From Anaerolineaceae bacterium UBA5838 (lineage in GTDB: Bacteria > Chloroflexota > Anaerolineae > Anaerolineales > Anaerolineaceae): a stretch of 20,849 nt of DNA. The position numbers and the translations under genes are program-made. The notes under the pieces were generated by a model. It searched no databases. It was given only the letters and a program-made list of their open reading frames with translations, and was not told where the DNA came from. The stretch is from contig DJGU01000083.1 of the NCBI GenBank assembly GCA_002432795.1, forward strand, positions 1-20,849, in the 5' to 3' direction. This document shows positions 5,682-13,172 of this stretch, piece by piece. How positions within the stretch are numbered: the first letter of the stretch is position 1; every line of letters starts with the position of its first letter.

Positions 5682-6536
5682 GTGAAGAATATATCCACAA
5701 TTTTACTTGCTGTCCTATTACTTTTTACTCTCAGCCAGGAGCAGCAGTCCGTCCTGGCGAGTGAAGACTACCAACTCAATTTATCGCATATTGAATGTCT
5801 TGGAACCCATGTTGAAATCCACTTTGTGTTATTGAATACCGTTGACGGAGATGTTATATCAGACCTTACCTACACCTACGGCACCATCCCACCCGGGCCG
5901 CGCAGTGGTAATGTGGTCCATTTTACAGACAATGTGCCGCCAGGCTATTACAACATTACAAGCGCCTCCGTGTGGGTCAACAGCACCCTGGTAACGCTCC
6001 ATAACCCCGGTAACTACGCCGGCAATTACGGCTGCCAGCAGCAGCCTACCAATACGCCTACCTTTACTCCCACAAATACCCCTACCAACACACCTACATT
6101 TACCCCTACTTCCACAGCAGTGACGCCTACCAACACACCAACTTTTACGCCTACTTCTACAACGGTAACGCCCACCAACACACCAACTTTTACGCCTACT
6201 TCCACAGCAGTGACGCCTACCAACACACCAACTTTTACGCCTACTTCCACAGCAGTGACGCCTACCAACACACCGACTTTTACGCCTACTTCCACAAGGG
6301 TAACGCCTACGGAAACACCCACAAATACCCCAGAACCAAGCCCAACGGTTACACCCACCGATCCTACCGTAACTCCCACAACTCCAATTGTGATGGCAAC
6401 TTTTTCGGTGCCAAATACCGGTCGGGATGATAACTTTGCAGGACCAGCCTTTATGATCGCGGGACTGTCAACCATTGGGTTGGGTCTTGCCCTGAGCAGT
6501 TTATTGCGAAAATCAAATGCTCCCAAGCGTAAATAA
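5682..6536 (+). CDS. Sortase-anchored surface protein with Thr/Pro stalk
   Basis: A probable wall- or surface-attached protein of 284 residues; its function beyond anchoring is unknown. Start is GTG at 5682 with AAAGG about 7 nt upstream. An N-terminal signal peptide is followed by likely cleavage after VLA (about residue 26). Residues 27-120 form a small domain, rich in beta-type sequence with two Cys (near 39 and 118), that I do not recognise. Residues 122-239 are a Thr/Pro stalk of 15-residue repeats of the type VTPTNTPTFTPTSTA. The C-terminus has VPNTG (243-247), a hydrophobic span (about 253-275) and a basic tail RKSNAPKRK: the canonical LPXTG-type sorting signal. The sortase gene lies 211 bp upstream on the same strand. 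The Thr-rich stalk is a likely site for glycosylation, which is inference. Confidence 0.8.
   Translation: MKNISTILLAVLLLFTLSQEQQSVLASEDYQLNLSHIECLGTHVEIHFVLLNTVDGDVISDLTYTYGTIPPGPRSGNVVHFTDNVPPGYYNITSASVWVNSTLVTLHNPGNYAGNYGCQQQPTNTPTFTPTNTPTNTPTFTPTSTAVTPTNTPTFTPTSTTVTPTNTPTFTPTSTAVTPTNTPTFTPTSTAVTPTNTPTFTPTSTRVTPTETPTNTPEPSPTVTPTDPTVTPTTPIVMATFSVPNTGRDDNFAGPAFMIAGLSTIGLGLALSSLLRKSNAPKRK
6048..6350 (+). repeat. 45-bp tandem repeats coding the Thr/Pro stalk
   Basis: Near-identical 45-bp units begin at 6120, 6165, 6210 and 6255. A diverged unit begins at 6300, and partial units run from about 6048 to 6119. Differences between units are mostly single bases, so stalk length could change by slippage or recombination in steps of 15 residues without a frame shift. 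Confidence 0.9.
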
Positions 6537-6560
6537 CCAGGCTGATTCTTAAATAACAAA

Positions 6561-6586
6561 AAAGTCCGGGGTTTTCCCCGGACTTT
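6561..6586. terminator. Bidirectional terminator between convergent genes
   Basis: Perfect 11-bp stem AAAGTCCGGGG (6561-6571) / CCCCGGACTTT (6576-6586) with a TTTT loop and A/T-rich flanks. It lies between the surface protein gene (plus) and the anti-sigma candidate (minus), 25 bp from each. Confidence 0.92.
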
Positions 6587-6610
6587 AGTTATGTGATCAT
6601 AAAATTGGAC

Positions 6611-7480
6611 CTATCGCCTGAACCTCAGTAGCAGCCAGATCAGACCACAAGCTGCGGCGAGACCAGCCAGGATCAATTTGATGTTCGTCGCGATTAGAGG
6701 TTCCTTCTCCGCTTCAACAACCTCGCGCGAAGCAGCTACTGATGGAACTGGAGCTTCATCCGGTTGGACAGCAATAACCTGCCCCAACTGGTCCTCACGG
6801 ACGCCAAAAATCAAAGGTTCAACCGTAATTTTCTCCTCAGAAAGTATGCTGGCTGTCTGGGTTGGTTCCACAAGGTCTTCAGCCTGAAGTGGTTCAGCCA
6901 ACACCGTATCTTCAGCATATGTTTCGACGGGTCCACCGCCTAATCCAACAGCAAAGTCCCCGGTAATTGAACCACCGCCACCGATACCCCCAGCGCCACC
7001 GCCGCCCTTGCCACCTACGGACACCCAATTGAGCAGATAAACTGGCTCAGTAGCTTCCTCTTCCGCTTGTTTCATAACACTTTCAGTAGCCGCCTCATTC
7101 TCCAACATCATGGCAACCGGCTCCTCATATGCTGGTTGCGGAGCGGAGAAATTTGAAAAAATGAACTCACTGCCAAAAATGACAGCCAACAGGATCATGG
7201 AAACCACGCTTGCCCAACCAAAACTTGGCAGCAAAAAGCGACCGCGACGGGCTTTTTCTGCCTCACCGCGGGTCAGGGTAAATTGATGAGGTACTTTTCT
7301 GACAGGAAGGCTGCGCATGCCCTGCTTTAACGCAGTCATATCCTCCAGAGCCTGTTTAAGCTCGGGGGATTGCTGCAGGCGCTTCTCAAACTTCGCGCGG
7401 TCCTTAATGGACATCGCGTCATCGAGATATTCGCAAAGCAGCGTCATGTCCTTTTCAGAGATTTCTGCTTGCCTATTCAT
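6611..7480 (-). CDS. Putative membrane anti-sigma factor, two-span, Gly-rich outer region
   Basis: The gene overlaps the end of the ECF sigma gene by a few bases, the classic sigma/anti-sigma arrangement. Numbered from the upstream ATG at 7483, residues 14-66 resemble the helical N-terminal anti-sigma fold (LLCEYLDDAMSIKDRAKFEKRL, a YLD-type start seen in zf-HC2 proteins). The His-Cys-Cys zinc ligands are absent; only one Cys is in that region. A membrane span lies at about 88-111. An outer segment of about 150 residues is acidic and includes a Gly-rich patch at 157-184. A second span (about 266-286) ends in a short Arg tail. The ATG at 7480 is preferred because GAGG lies 6-7 nt upstream; 7483 adds one Met. 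The anti-sigma role is inferred from context plus the N-terminal pattern. Confidence 0.65.
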   Translation of the reverse strand: MNRQAEISEKDMTLLCEYLDDAMSIKDRAKFEKRLQQSPELKQALEDMTALKQGMRSLPVRKVPHQFTLTRGEAEKARRGRFLLPSFGWASVVSMILLAVIFGSEFIFSNFSAPQPAYEEPVAMMLENEAATESVMKQAEEEATEPVYLLNWVSVGGKGGGGAGGIGGGGSITGDFAVGLGGGPVETYAEDTVLAEPLQAEDLVEPTQTASILSEEKITVEPLIFGVREDQLGQVIAVQPDEAPVPSVAASREVVEAEKEPLIATNIKLILAGLAAACGLIWLLLRFRR

Positions 7481-8108
7481 CATTTTCCTCGATATTATGA
7501 CGAAATTGGTCAGGTAAAAGTTCCCTGAAACCCTGCAAACAGTACTGCATTTTTTGACGCGCGCGTGCTAACCGGCTCTTGACCGTGCCAATAGGCGAGC
7601 CAATAATCCGCGCGACTGATTCGTAATCTTCTCCTGAGACGTCCACCAGGGTGATTACAACCCTAAATTTTTGATCGAGACTACTCAGACAGTGCTGGAT
7701 AGCCTCTTCAAGCTCAGAAGTTCCCAGCACCTCTTCGGGACCGGCAGATTTATCTTCCAACCACTCGGGCGATTCAATTAACTCGCCATCATTGGTTTCT
7801 GGTTCGATCGGCACGCTTGGTCTGCGGCGCTGACGCCTGAGTTCATCGTAGCAGGCATTGGTGACGATGCGCAAAAACCAACTCTTGAAGGATCCGCCGC
7901 GATAGGTATCGAGCTTGCGGTACATGGAGATGACTGCTTCCTGCGTGGCATCTGCAGCCGCGTTTTCGTCTGCCATAATTCGATAGGCGACGTTAAATGC
8001 AATTTCCTGGTGCTGGAGGACGAGTTGATTAAAGGCGTCAAGGTCTCCATCAACAGCAAGTTTGATCAGTTCAGTTTCTTCCATGCATGCTTTCGTTGCA
8101 AGACTCAC
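7473..8108 (-). CDS. ECF-type RNA polymerase sigma factor
   Basis: A small sigma-70 family protein directing RNA polymerase to a dedicated promoter set. The GTG at 8108 gives 211 residues; an ATG at 8084 would give 203, and neither has a clear Shine-Dalgarno. Region 2 is at about residues 26-95 (ENAAADATQEAVISMYRKL for the core-binding and -10 helices, then SFKSWFLRIVTNACYDELRR). A linker of about 30 acidic residues follows. Region 4 is at about 132-190, with DYESVARIIGSPIGTVKSRLARAR as the -35 helix-turn-helix. Its 3' end overlaps the membrane protein gene at 6611, its probable inhibitor. The signal sensed is unknown. The sortase substrate lies convergently next door, but no regulatory link is shown. 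Confidence 0.92.
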   Translation of the reverse strand: MSLATKACMEETELIKLAVDGDLDAFNQLVLQHQEIAFNVAYRIMADENAAADATQEAVISMYRKLDTYRGGSFKSWFLRIVTNACYDELRRQRRRPSVPIEPETNDGELIESPEWLEDKSAGPEEVLGTSELEEAIQHCLSSLDQKFRVVITLVDVSGEDYESVARIIGSPIGTVKSRLARARQKMQYCLQGFRELLPDQFRHNIEENDE

Positions 8109-8227
8109 ACCAACAAGCTGACACTATAGTTACATTCTAACGCAATCATTGTTAATAAAGAAGCTTTTATCTACAGTTAGCTTTGTTTTTCTGGAGTTGA
8201 TATCTTCAATCTGGAACCGAGCAACAA

Positions 8228-8253
8228 AAAAGAGTGCATGAGAGCACTCTTTT
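8228..8253 (-). terminator. Intrinsic terminator after lysS
   Basis: Stem AAAAGAGTGC (8228-8237) / GCACTCTTTT (8244-8253) with a 6-nt loop. Read on the minus strand it ends in a run of T, 24 bp past the lysS stop. It isolates lysS from the sigma factor gene. Confidence 0.88.
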
Positions 8254-8276
8254 ATAAGCAACTGTTAAGAATCTGT

Positions 8277-9815
8277 TTATGCTTCAGGATCAGGGCTATC
8301 ACCATCACGTAAAGGAGGGAAAAGGATCACTTCACGCAGGGTGTGCTGTTCGGTGAGCATCATCACAAAGCGATCCACACCGAGCCCAAATCCGCCAGCT
8401 GGGGGCATTCCGTAAGCCAGCGCCCGCAGGTAGTCTTCGTCCATTGGGTTGCGCTCTTCATCGTCTTCGGTGTAGGTGCGGCCAAGTTCAAGGAAGCGTT
8501 TTTCCTGGTCGAGCGGGTCATTAAGCTCCGTAAAGGCATTGCACAGTTCCACACCTCCGATATAGCCCTCGAAACGTTCCACCGTGTTGGGGTCTTCAGG
8601 CTTAGCCTTAGCCAGGGGTGAAATGTCGCGCGGGTAGTCATAGAGGAAGGTTGGCTGGATCATGATTGGTTCAAGGTAGGTTTCCATCAGCGTGTTGATC
8701 AGCTTGCCGCGCGGAGTTCCCGGCTTGAAGGGGATCTGTCGGGCTTTCATGACCTCCGCCAAAGCTTCGTCGGTGGGATAATCCTGGATATCAATGCCGG
8801 CATGATCGATCAGACCCTGGCGGATCTGCATCCGGTTCCAGGGAGGTGTGAGGTCGATTTCGTGTCCATCATAGTGGATAACCATCGTCCCTAAAACACG
8901 CTGGGCAACCTGCGAAACCATCTGCTCAGTCATCTCCATGATCGTGTTGTAATCCGCGTACGCCATGTAGAACTCGAGCTGGGTAAACTCAGGGTTGTGC
9001 TTGAAGGACACCCCTTCGTTGCGGAAGTCCCGCCCGATTTCATAAACGCGATCCAGCCCGCCAACAAGCAAGCGCTTCAGGTAAAGTTCAAAACTCACGC
9101 GCAGGAAGAGTTTCTGGTGAAGCTGGTTGTGGTAGGTTGTGAAGGGTTTGGCTGCCGCTCCGCCGTAAATTGGTTGCAGGATAGGGGTTTCCACTTCCTG
9201 AAAGCCGCGTTCATCCAAAAAATCGCGCAGGGCTTTTAGGATTTCGGTGCGCTTACGGAAAATTTCACGGACTTCGGGATTGACTGCCAGGTCAACATAA
9301 CGCTGGCGATAGCGGGTTTCGGGGTCGGTCAGCGCGGCATGGCGAATAACCTCACCATCAACCACCTCATCCTTTGCTGCTGGCAGTTGATAGAGCGCCT
9401 TGGAGAGCATCCTGAAGTCTTCAACCTGCAAAGTCACTTCTCCGCGTTTTGTGCGCACCATCGTGCCTGTGGCTTCGATGAAGTCGCCGAGGTCAAAAAA
9501 ACGCACAAACTGATCAAGCTTCTCCTGCCCGAGTTCGTTGATGCGCATAAAGAGCTGGATTTTGCCGCTGCGATCTTCGATATGGCCAAACGAAAGCTTA
9601 CCCATGTTGCGGATAGCGCGCAAGCGGCCCGCCAGGGTCAGCTTGAGTTCCTCTGGCTCGCCAGCTGCCTCGCATGCTTCGAAGGCTTTGATAGCATCAG
9701 CGTTGCTGCTATTTTTATAGGAGCGGGTTGGGTAAGGTTCAATCCCATCCTGACGTAATTGCTGCATTTTTTCCAGGCGCAGGTTTTCAAGTTCGGAAAA
9801 GTTATCTGTTAGCAT
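8277..9815 (-). CDS. lysS: Lysyl-tRNA synthetase, class II
   Basis: This enzyme charges tRNA-Lys with lysine using ATP. The 512-residue protein has an N-terminal OB-fold anticodon-binding domain (about 58-140) and then the class II catalytic core. Motif 1 lies around 186-213 and ends GFQEVETPIL. Motif 2 is FRNEGVSFKHNPEFTQLE (264-281). Motif 3 is GFGLGVDRFVMMLT (475-488). The GGVELCNAFTELNDP block (420-434) is typical of LysRS. Length matches the bacterial family. The ATG has AAGGA about 6 nt upstream. It follows greA on the same strand with 66 bp between them, including a hairpin, so expression may be partly by read-through. No defect is seen. Confidence 0.97.
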   Translation of the reverse strand: MLTDNFSELENLRLEKMQQLRQDGIEPYPTRSYKNSSNADAIKAFEACEAAGEPEELKLTLAGRLRAIRNMGKLSFGHIEDRSGKIQLFMRINELGQEKLDQFVRFFDLGDFIEATGTMVRTKRGEVTLQVEDFRMLSKALYQLPAAKDEVVDGEVIRHAALTDPETRYRQRYVDLAVNPEVREIFRKRTEILKALRDFLDERGFQEVETPILQPIYGGAAAKPFTTYHNQLHQKLFLRVSFELYLKRLLVGGLDRVYEIGRDFRNEGVSFKHNPEFTQLEFYMAYADYNTIMEMTEQMVSQVAQRVLGTMVIHYDGHEIDLTPPWNRMQIRQGLIDHAGIDIQDYPTDEALAEVMKARQIPFKPGTPRGKLINTLMETYLEPIMIQPTFLYDYPRDISPLAKAKPEDPNTVERFEGYIGGVELCNAFTELNDPLDQEKRFLELGRTYTEDDEERNPMDEDYLRALAYGMPPAGGFGLGVDRFVMMLTEQHTLREVILFPPLRDGDSPDPEA

Positions 9816-9837
9816 GGTTCGTCCTTTTCATTAAAAT

Positions 9838-9867
9838 AAGCCCCACCGCGATATCGGGTGGGGCTTT
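9838..9867 (-). terminator. Hairpin between greA and lysS, probable (partial) terminator
   Basis: Arms AAGCCCCACC (9838-9847) and GGTGGGGCTT (9857-9866), loop 9 nt. On the minus strand the 3' side continues ATTTTAA, a weak U-tract. It lies 16 bp past the greA stop and could terminate or attenuate transcription into lysS. Confidence 0.7.
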
Positions 9868-9881
9868 GAGAATTCTGACGA

Positions 9882-10346
9882 TTACTCGCTTTTGAGAATC
9901 TCGACGGTGTAAGCACCACCTGGAGCTTCAATTTTAACCTTATCACCAATACGATGGTTAATTAAAGCCTTACCAATAGGGGATTCGTTGGAAATTCGTC
10001 TTTCGCGGGGGTTTGCCTCAACAGGACCAACAATCTTATACGTTTCAGGCTCGCCGCCTTCTTCGCAGATTGTCACTTTTGAACCAACCGTCACGAGACC
10101 GTGCTCGTTTTCGCCATCTTCAATGATGTGGGCGTTGGCAAGCAGAAGTTCCAACTCCTTGATACGGCCTTCGGTGAAAGCCTGTTCATTTTTAGCAGCT
10201 TCGTATTCCGCGTTTTCGATCAGCTCGCCGTCTTCCATTGCATCCTGTAAACGCTGAGCAACTTCCTTGCGTTTGACTTTGCGCAGAAATTCCAGTTCAA
10301 GTTCTGATTTTTCAAATCCCTCGCGGGTCAAGTATGAGCTTGGCAT
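9882..10346 (-). CDS. greA: Transcription elongation factor GreA
   Basis: GreA rescues backtracked RNA polymerase by stimulating its intrinsic RNA cleavage. The 154-residue product has the N-terminal coiled coil (about 8-76) and the C-terminal FKBP-like domain (about 83-152), with ISNESPIGKALI and GDKVKIEAPGG as family marks. The coiled-coil tip reads GELIENAEY (40-48). The two acidic residues that coordinate the catalytic Mg are Glu41 and Glu44, whereas E. coli-type GreA has Asp41-Glu44, so one is a conservative D-to-E change. The nearest Shine-Dalgarno (AAGGA) is about 11 nt before the ATG, rather far. The gene precedes lysS on the same strand. Confidence 0.95.
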   Translation of the reverse strand: MPSSYLTREGFEKSELELEFLRKVKRKEVAQRLQDAMEDGELIENAEYEAAKNEQAFTEGRIKELELLLANAHIIEDGENEHGLVTVGSKVTICEEGGEPETYKIVGPVEANPRERRISNESPIGKALINHRIGDKVKIEAPGGAYTVEILKSE

Positions 10347-10456
10347 AATTACAATATTCCTTAATACATTTTCTCAAATCCCAACCCCCCCGAATCGGGC
10401 TGGGTTAATACAAAATGCGCCTCGAAAGTCGGATACTTCCTTAACGCCGGTACGAT

Positions 10457-10487
10457 ATTATACTATGAATGTCCCCATTTTGCGCAA
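10457..10487 (-). promoter_or_regulatory. Candidate promoter for greA-lysS
   Basis: On the minus strand a perfect TATAAT (10462-10457) lies about 110 bp before greA. TTGCGC (10487-10482) is upstream with a long 19-bp spacer. The -10 is convincing and the -35 is less so. Confidence 0.45.
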
Positions 10488-10530
10488 GTTACAGTTGTAT
10501 TAATAAATGCCTACCAGTTTCCCTTTTGGC

Positions 10531-11214
10531 TCAGTTCCAACTGGGTGGTGCGGGAATTGGCTTGCGACCGCGTTTTTTGAAGATAAGACCTATCAGAAGA
10601 CCGAAAACAAAACCTCCGATATGCGCCCAATAAGCTGTACCGACCTGGTCACCCAACCCCAGTGAACCAACCCCACTGAACAGCTGCATAATAAACCATA
10701 AAGTCAAAACGACAACTGCAGGCACAAGCGTGAGCCTGGCAAAGAAGCCTATCGGAATAAAAGTATAGATGCGGCTCTGCGGATAAATCACCAGGTAAGC
10801 CCCCAACACTGCGGCTATCGCACCGCTGGCGCCAACCGTTGGGATTGTGGAATAAGGGTTGGTGAAGTAGTGAGCAAAAGCCGCAAACACACCACCCGCA
10901 AGGTAGAAAAGCAAATACCGGAGATGCCCCAGCCGGTCTTCGATGTTATCACCAAAAATCCAAAGATAGAGCATATTTCCCAGCAGGTGGAACCAACCGG
11001 CATGCAGGAACATGCTGGTGAGAATATCGCGCATATCGCCCACGTCGAGACCTTGCTGAATCTTGTACGGGAAAAGGGCAAATTCGGAATAAACGGCATC
11101 AGGATTTGCATTGAAAAAGCAAGTCCACAAAAAGACCGCCACATTGATCAGGATCAAGACATAATTGACAATTGGGGTTCGGTGGGTCTTTATTTCATCA
11201 CGGATTGGGATCAT
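10531..11214 (-). CDS. Rhomboid family intramembrane serine protease
   Basis: Rhomboids cleave membrane segments within the bilayer using a Ser-His dyad. The 227-residue protein has about six spans. It carries HLLGN (76-80) at the oxyanion/gate helix, the catalytic motif GASG with Ser130 (128-131) and His198 in AHIGGFVFG. A short basic tail ends the protein. AGAAGGAG precedes the ATG at good spacing. It is the last gene of the long minus-strand operon that starts at the R3H ATPase, 32 bp after the acyltransferase. The residues required for activity are intact. Substrates cannot be predicted. Confidence 0.93.
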   Translation of the reverse strand: MIPIRDEIKTHRTPIVNYVLILINVAVFLWTCFFNANPDAVYSEFALFPYKIQQGLDVGDMRDILTSMFLHAGWFHLLGNMLYLWIFGDNIEDRLGHLRYLLFYLAGGVFAAFAHYFTNPYSTIPTVGASGAIAAVLGAYLVIYPQSRIYTFIPIGFFARLTLVPAVVVLTLWFIMQLFSGVGSLGLGDQVGTAYWAHIGGFVFGLLIGLIFKKRGRKPIPAPPSWN

Positions 11215-11246
11215 GGGGGTTCTCCTTCTGGAAAGATCTCAGATAA

Positions 11247-11921
11247 CTACGGGGTATCCTGTTCGGATTTCAATTCTATCAGGCGTGGATGGTTGGCATA
11301 AAAACCGCGCCGTTCTTCTGGCAGCAGCAGAGCAATACGGCACATGATTTCATCGGTTGCCTGCTGCAGCAGGGCTTTGTTGGTTCTTTCATCACTCGCC
11401 TGAGGCAGCATGAAAGGTTTTCCAAAGCGCACTTCCACCTTTGCTCTCTTCAGGCGCAAAATGCTATGAATGACCTGGGTCGAACCGAGCACTGCCGCGG
11501 GAATTACCTGGACCTGGTTGCGAATCGCCAGCAAAGACGCCCCCGGCTTGCCCTCCAGGAGCTGTTGTGTTTTAGAGCGCGTTCCCTCCGGAGCGATTCC
11601 CACAATCCAACCATTCTTGATTCTTTCTGATGCTTCGCGAAAGGCGCCGAGATCATATTCGTCACGCGAGATCCAGATCACACCAAGTTTTTCCAAGAAC
11701 CAGCCGAAAAAAGGCGCCTTTTCGTATTCTCTGGCTACCATGGCAATAATGTCCTGCCGCTGCGTTGAAAGCATCAGGAAGGGCGTATCCAGACGGCTGA
11801 TGTGGCTGGTGGCGACAATGTAAGGCGTTCCATCCTTCACGTTCTCGCCGCCTGTGACCTTTAGGTCAACCAGACGATCAACCAAAAATTGTAACAGTCT
11901 CATTACACGCTGACGTTCCAT
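11247..11921 (-). CDS. plsC: PlsC-type 1-acyl-glycerol-3-phosphate acyltransferase
   Basis: This enzyme probably transfers an acyl chain to lysophosphatidic acid, making the phosphatidic acid that CdsA (encoded at 728) consumes. The 224 residues show acyltransferase motif 1 as HISRLD (His40 and Asp45, HX4D) and motif 3 as PEGTRS (111-116). A hydrophobic segment follows around 121-145. Start ATG at 11921 has GGAGG 8 nt upstream, inside the last codons of the protease gene before it (3-bp gap). It sits between PrsW and rhomboid genes in the operon. The family also includes enzymes acting on other lysolipids, so substrate is inferred; the gene symbol is by family. Confidence 0.88.
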   Translation of the reverse strand: MERQRVMRLLQFLVDRLVDLKVTGGENVKDGTPYIVATSHISRLDTPFLMLSTQRQDIIAMVAREYEKAPFFGWFLEKLGVIWISRDEYDLGAFREASERIKNGWIVGIAPEGTRSKTQQLLEGKPGASLLAIRNQVQVIPAAVLGSTQVIHSILRLKRAKVEVRFGKPFMLPQASDERTNKALLQQATDEIMCRIALLLPEERRGFYANHPRLIELKSEQDTP

Positions 11922-11924
11922 AAC

Positions 11925-13172
11925 CTAACCCTCCAACCTGATGGGGTAAAGTGGAAAGGCGCTTGCTATCTGCGCTTTTCTTATCAGACCGAAGAAGGCT
12001 AACAGCATGCCAAAAAATAGCAGCACAAGTCCGATATATGACCAAACAGCCAGCACATTGGTCTCGCTTATGAGTGGATTGATGCCTCCGAAGATCGCCA
12101 ATGCATTCCAGGCAGCATGCAATAGCCAGGCTGCCAGGTAAGAAAGCAGCATTGAGATAAGCTTGCGGTCCTGCCAGAATTTGCCGATTGCCAGGCCAAT
12201 GATTCCGCCTGCCAGAATGTGGAGAAGGCTGCCGCCAAATCTGCCCAGGATCAACCCAGCCCATTCTGCAAAGCCGAGGGAGTTTAGTTGGAGCGAGTTG
12301 ACGCTCAGCAGCCCCTCAAACAGCGCGAATCCCCCGCCACTGAGCAATCCAATCCGGAAGCTCTCTGCCGGGTTAGGATTGCGGACCTTGAGCAGCCATA
12401 CGCCCAGAGTCTTGAAGAGTTCTTCAACCAGCGGCATGATACCGGCAACCACCAGCAGCAGCCAACCCATTAAATCAGGAAGGTTGATTATGTTCTCGAA
12501 CTCTGAAAACAAACTGGTGGGGTCATTTTGGACGGCTGCAGGATTGTTTAGAATGTTATTGAAGAGATCCATAAATTCTGGCTTGCCATACAAGCCTGAT
12601 ACAAACACGATCAACAGGAAAATGATTACCAAGACCTCCATCAGAAGGATGAAGGGGGTAGAAATCCCGATTGAGAAGGTCAGAATGCCAGAATCGCGTT
12701 TGGGGTTTGGGCTTTTTTGATAGCGTGCTCCGACCCGCAAAAGCATGAAAACCGGAATTGCAATTCCCGGCACTGCCAGAATTGCCAATGCAATGGATTT
12801 TATTTCCGGAGATGCAAGACCCGCAAGTGCTGCAAGTCCAAAGACCAGCACAAGCCCGGCAATTGACCCGAACAGTACTTTACCCCCAGAGCGATTGATA
12901 GTTTTAGCGTTCCCTGTGATTTTTTGAATTGTCGTTAAGATCGAAACAAGCGTAATTGCCAGAAAAACAAACCCTGTCAGCATCAAATTAATCAGCATAC
13001 CCGGCTCAATTGCAAGGCTCTTTCCGTAAGCCATGCTGACTTCCCCGAAGGCTGCCAGCCCTACAAGCCCGATCCAGATAAGGCTCAGAAAAAAGACAAG
13101 GACTGATACCGCCAGCTGGGCGATATCAATCCTGTCATAGTATTTTTCCTTGGTTTCTTGCTCCAGGCTCAT
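11925..13172 (-). CDS. PrsW-type intramembrane metalloprotease
   Basis: PrsW proteases belong to the large EExxK membrane protease group; in Bacillus, PrsW makes the first cut in the anti-sigma factor RsiW. This 415-residue protein has about nine or ten spans. Key residues are visible: Glu250-Glu251 and Lys254 in VEELFKTLG, Glu286 in FALFEG, His318 in LLHILAGG and His352 in LLHAAWN. These are the conserved polar positions of the family. The N-terminal half (about 1-235) is extra membrane sequence that is poorly conserved. The ATG overlaps the stop of the upstream DsbA-cyclophilin gene as ATGA (13169-13172), so the two are translationally coupled. Whether it acts on the membrane anti-sigma candidate at 6611 is only a hypothesis. 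Confidence 0.85.
   Translation of the reverse strand: MSLEQETKEKYYDRIDIAQLAVSVLVFFLSLIWIGLVGLAAFGEVSMAYGKSLAIEPGMLINLMLTGFVFLAITLVSILTTIQKITGNAKTINRSGGKVLFGSIAGLVLVFGLAALAGLASPEIKSIALAILAVPGIAIPVFMLLRVGARYQKSPNPKRDSGILTFSIGISTPFILLMEVLVIIFLLIVFVSGLYGKPEFMDLFNNILNNPAAVQNDPTSLFSEFENIINLPDLMGWLLLVVAGIMPLVEELFKTLGVWLLKVRNPNPAESFRIGLLSGGGFALFEGLLSVNSLQLNSLGFAEWAGLILGRFGGSLLHILAGGIIGLAIGKFWQDRKLISMLLSYLAAWLLHAAWNALAIFGGINPLISETNVLAVWSYIGLVLLFFGMLLAFFGLIRKAQIASAFPLYPIRLEG

Noticed and set aside
6026..6559. 177-codon minus-strand frame rich in Val/Gly
   Set aside because: It is the antisense of the Thr/Pro repeat stalk and has no independent support.
10381..10407. C-rich imperfect inverted repeat between greA and the rhomboid gene
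   Set aside because: The stem has a mismatch and no T-tract on either strand, so it was not called a terminator.
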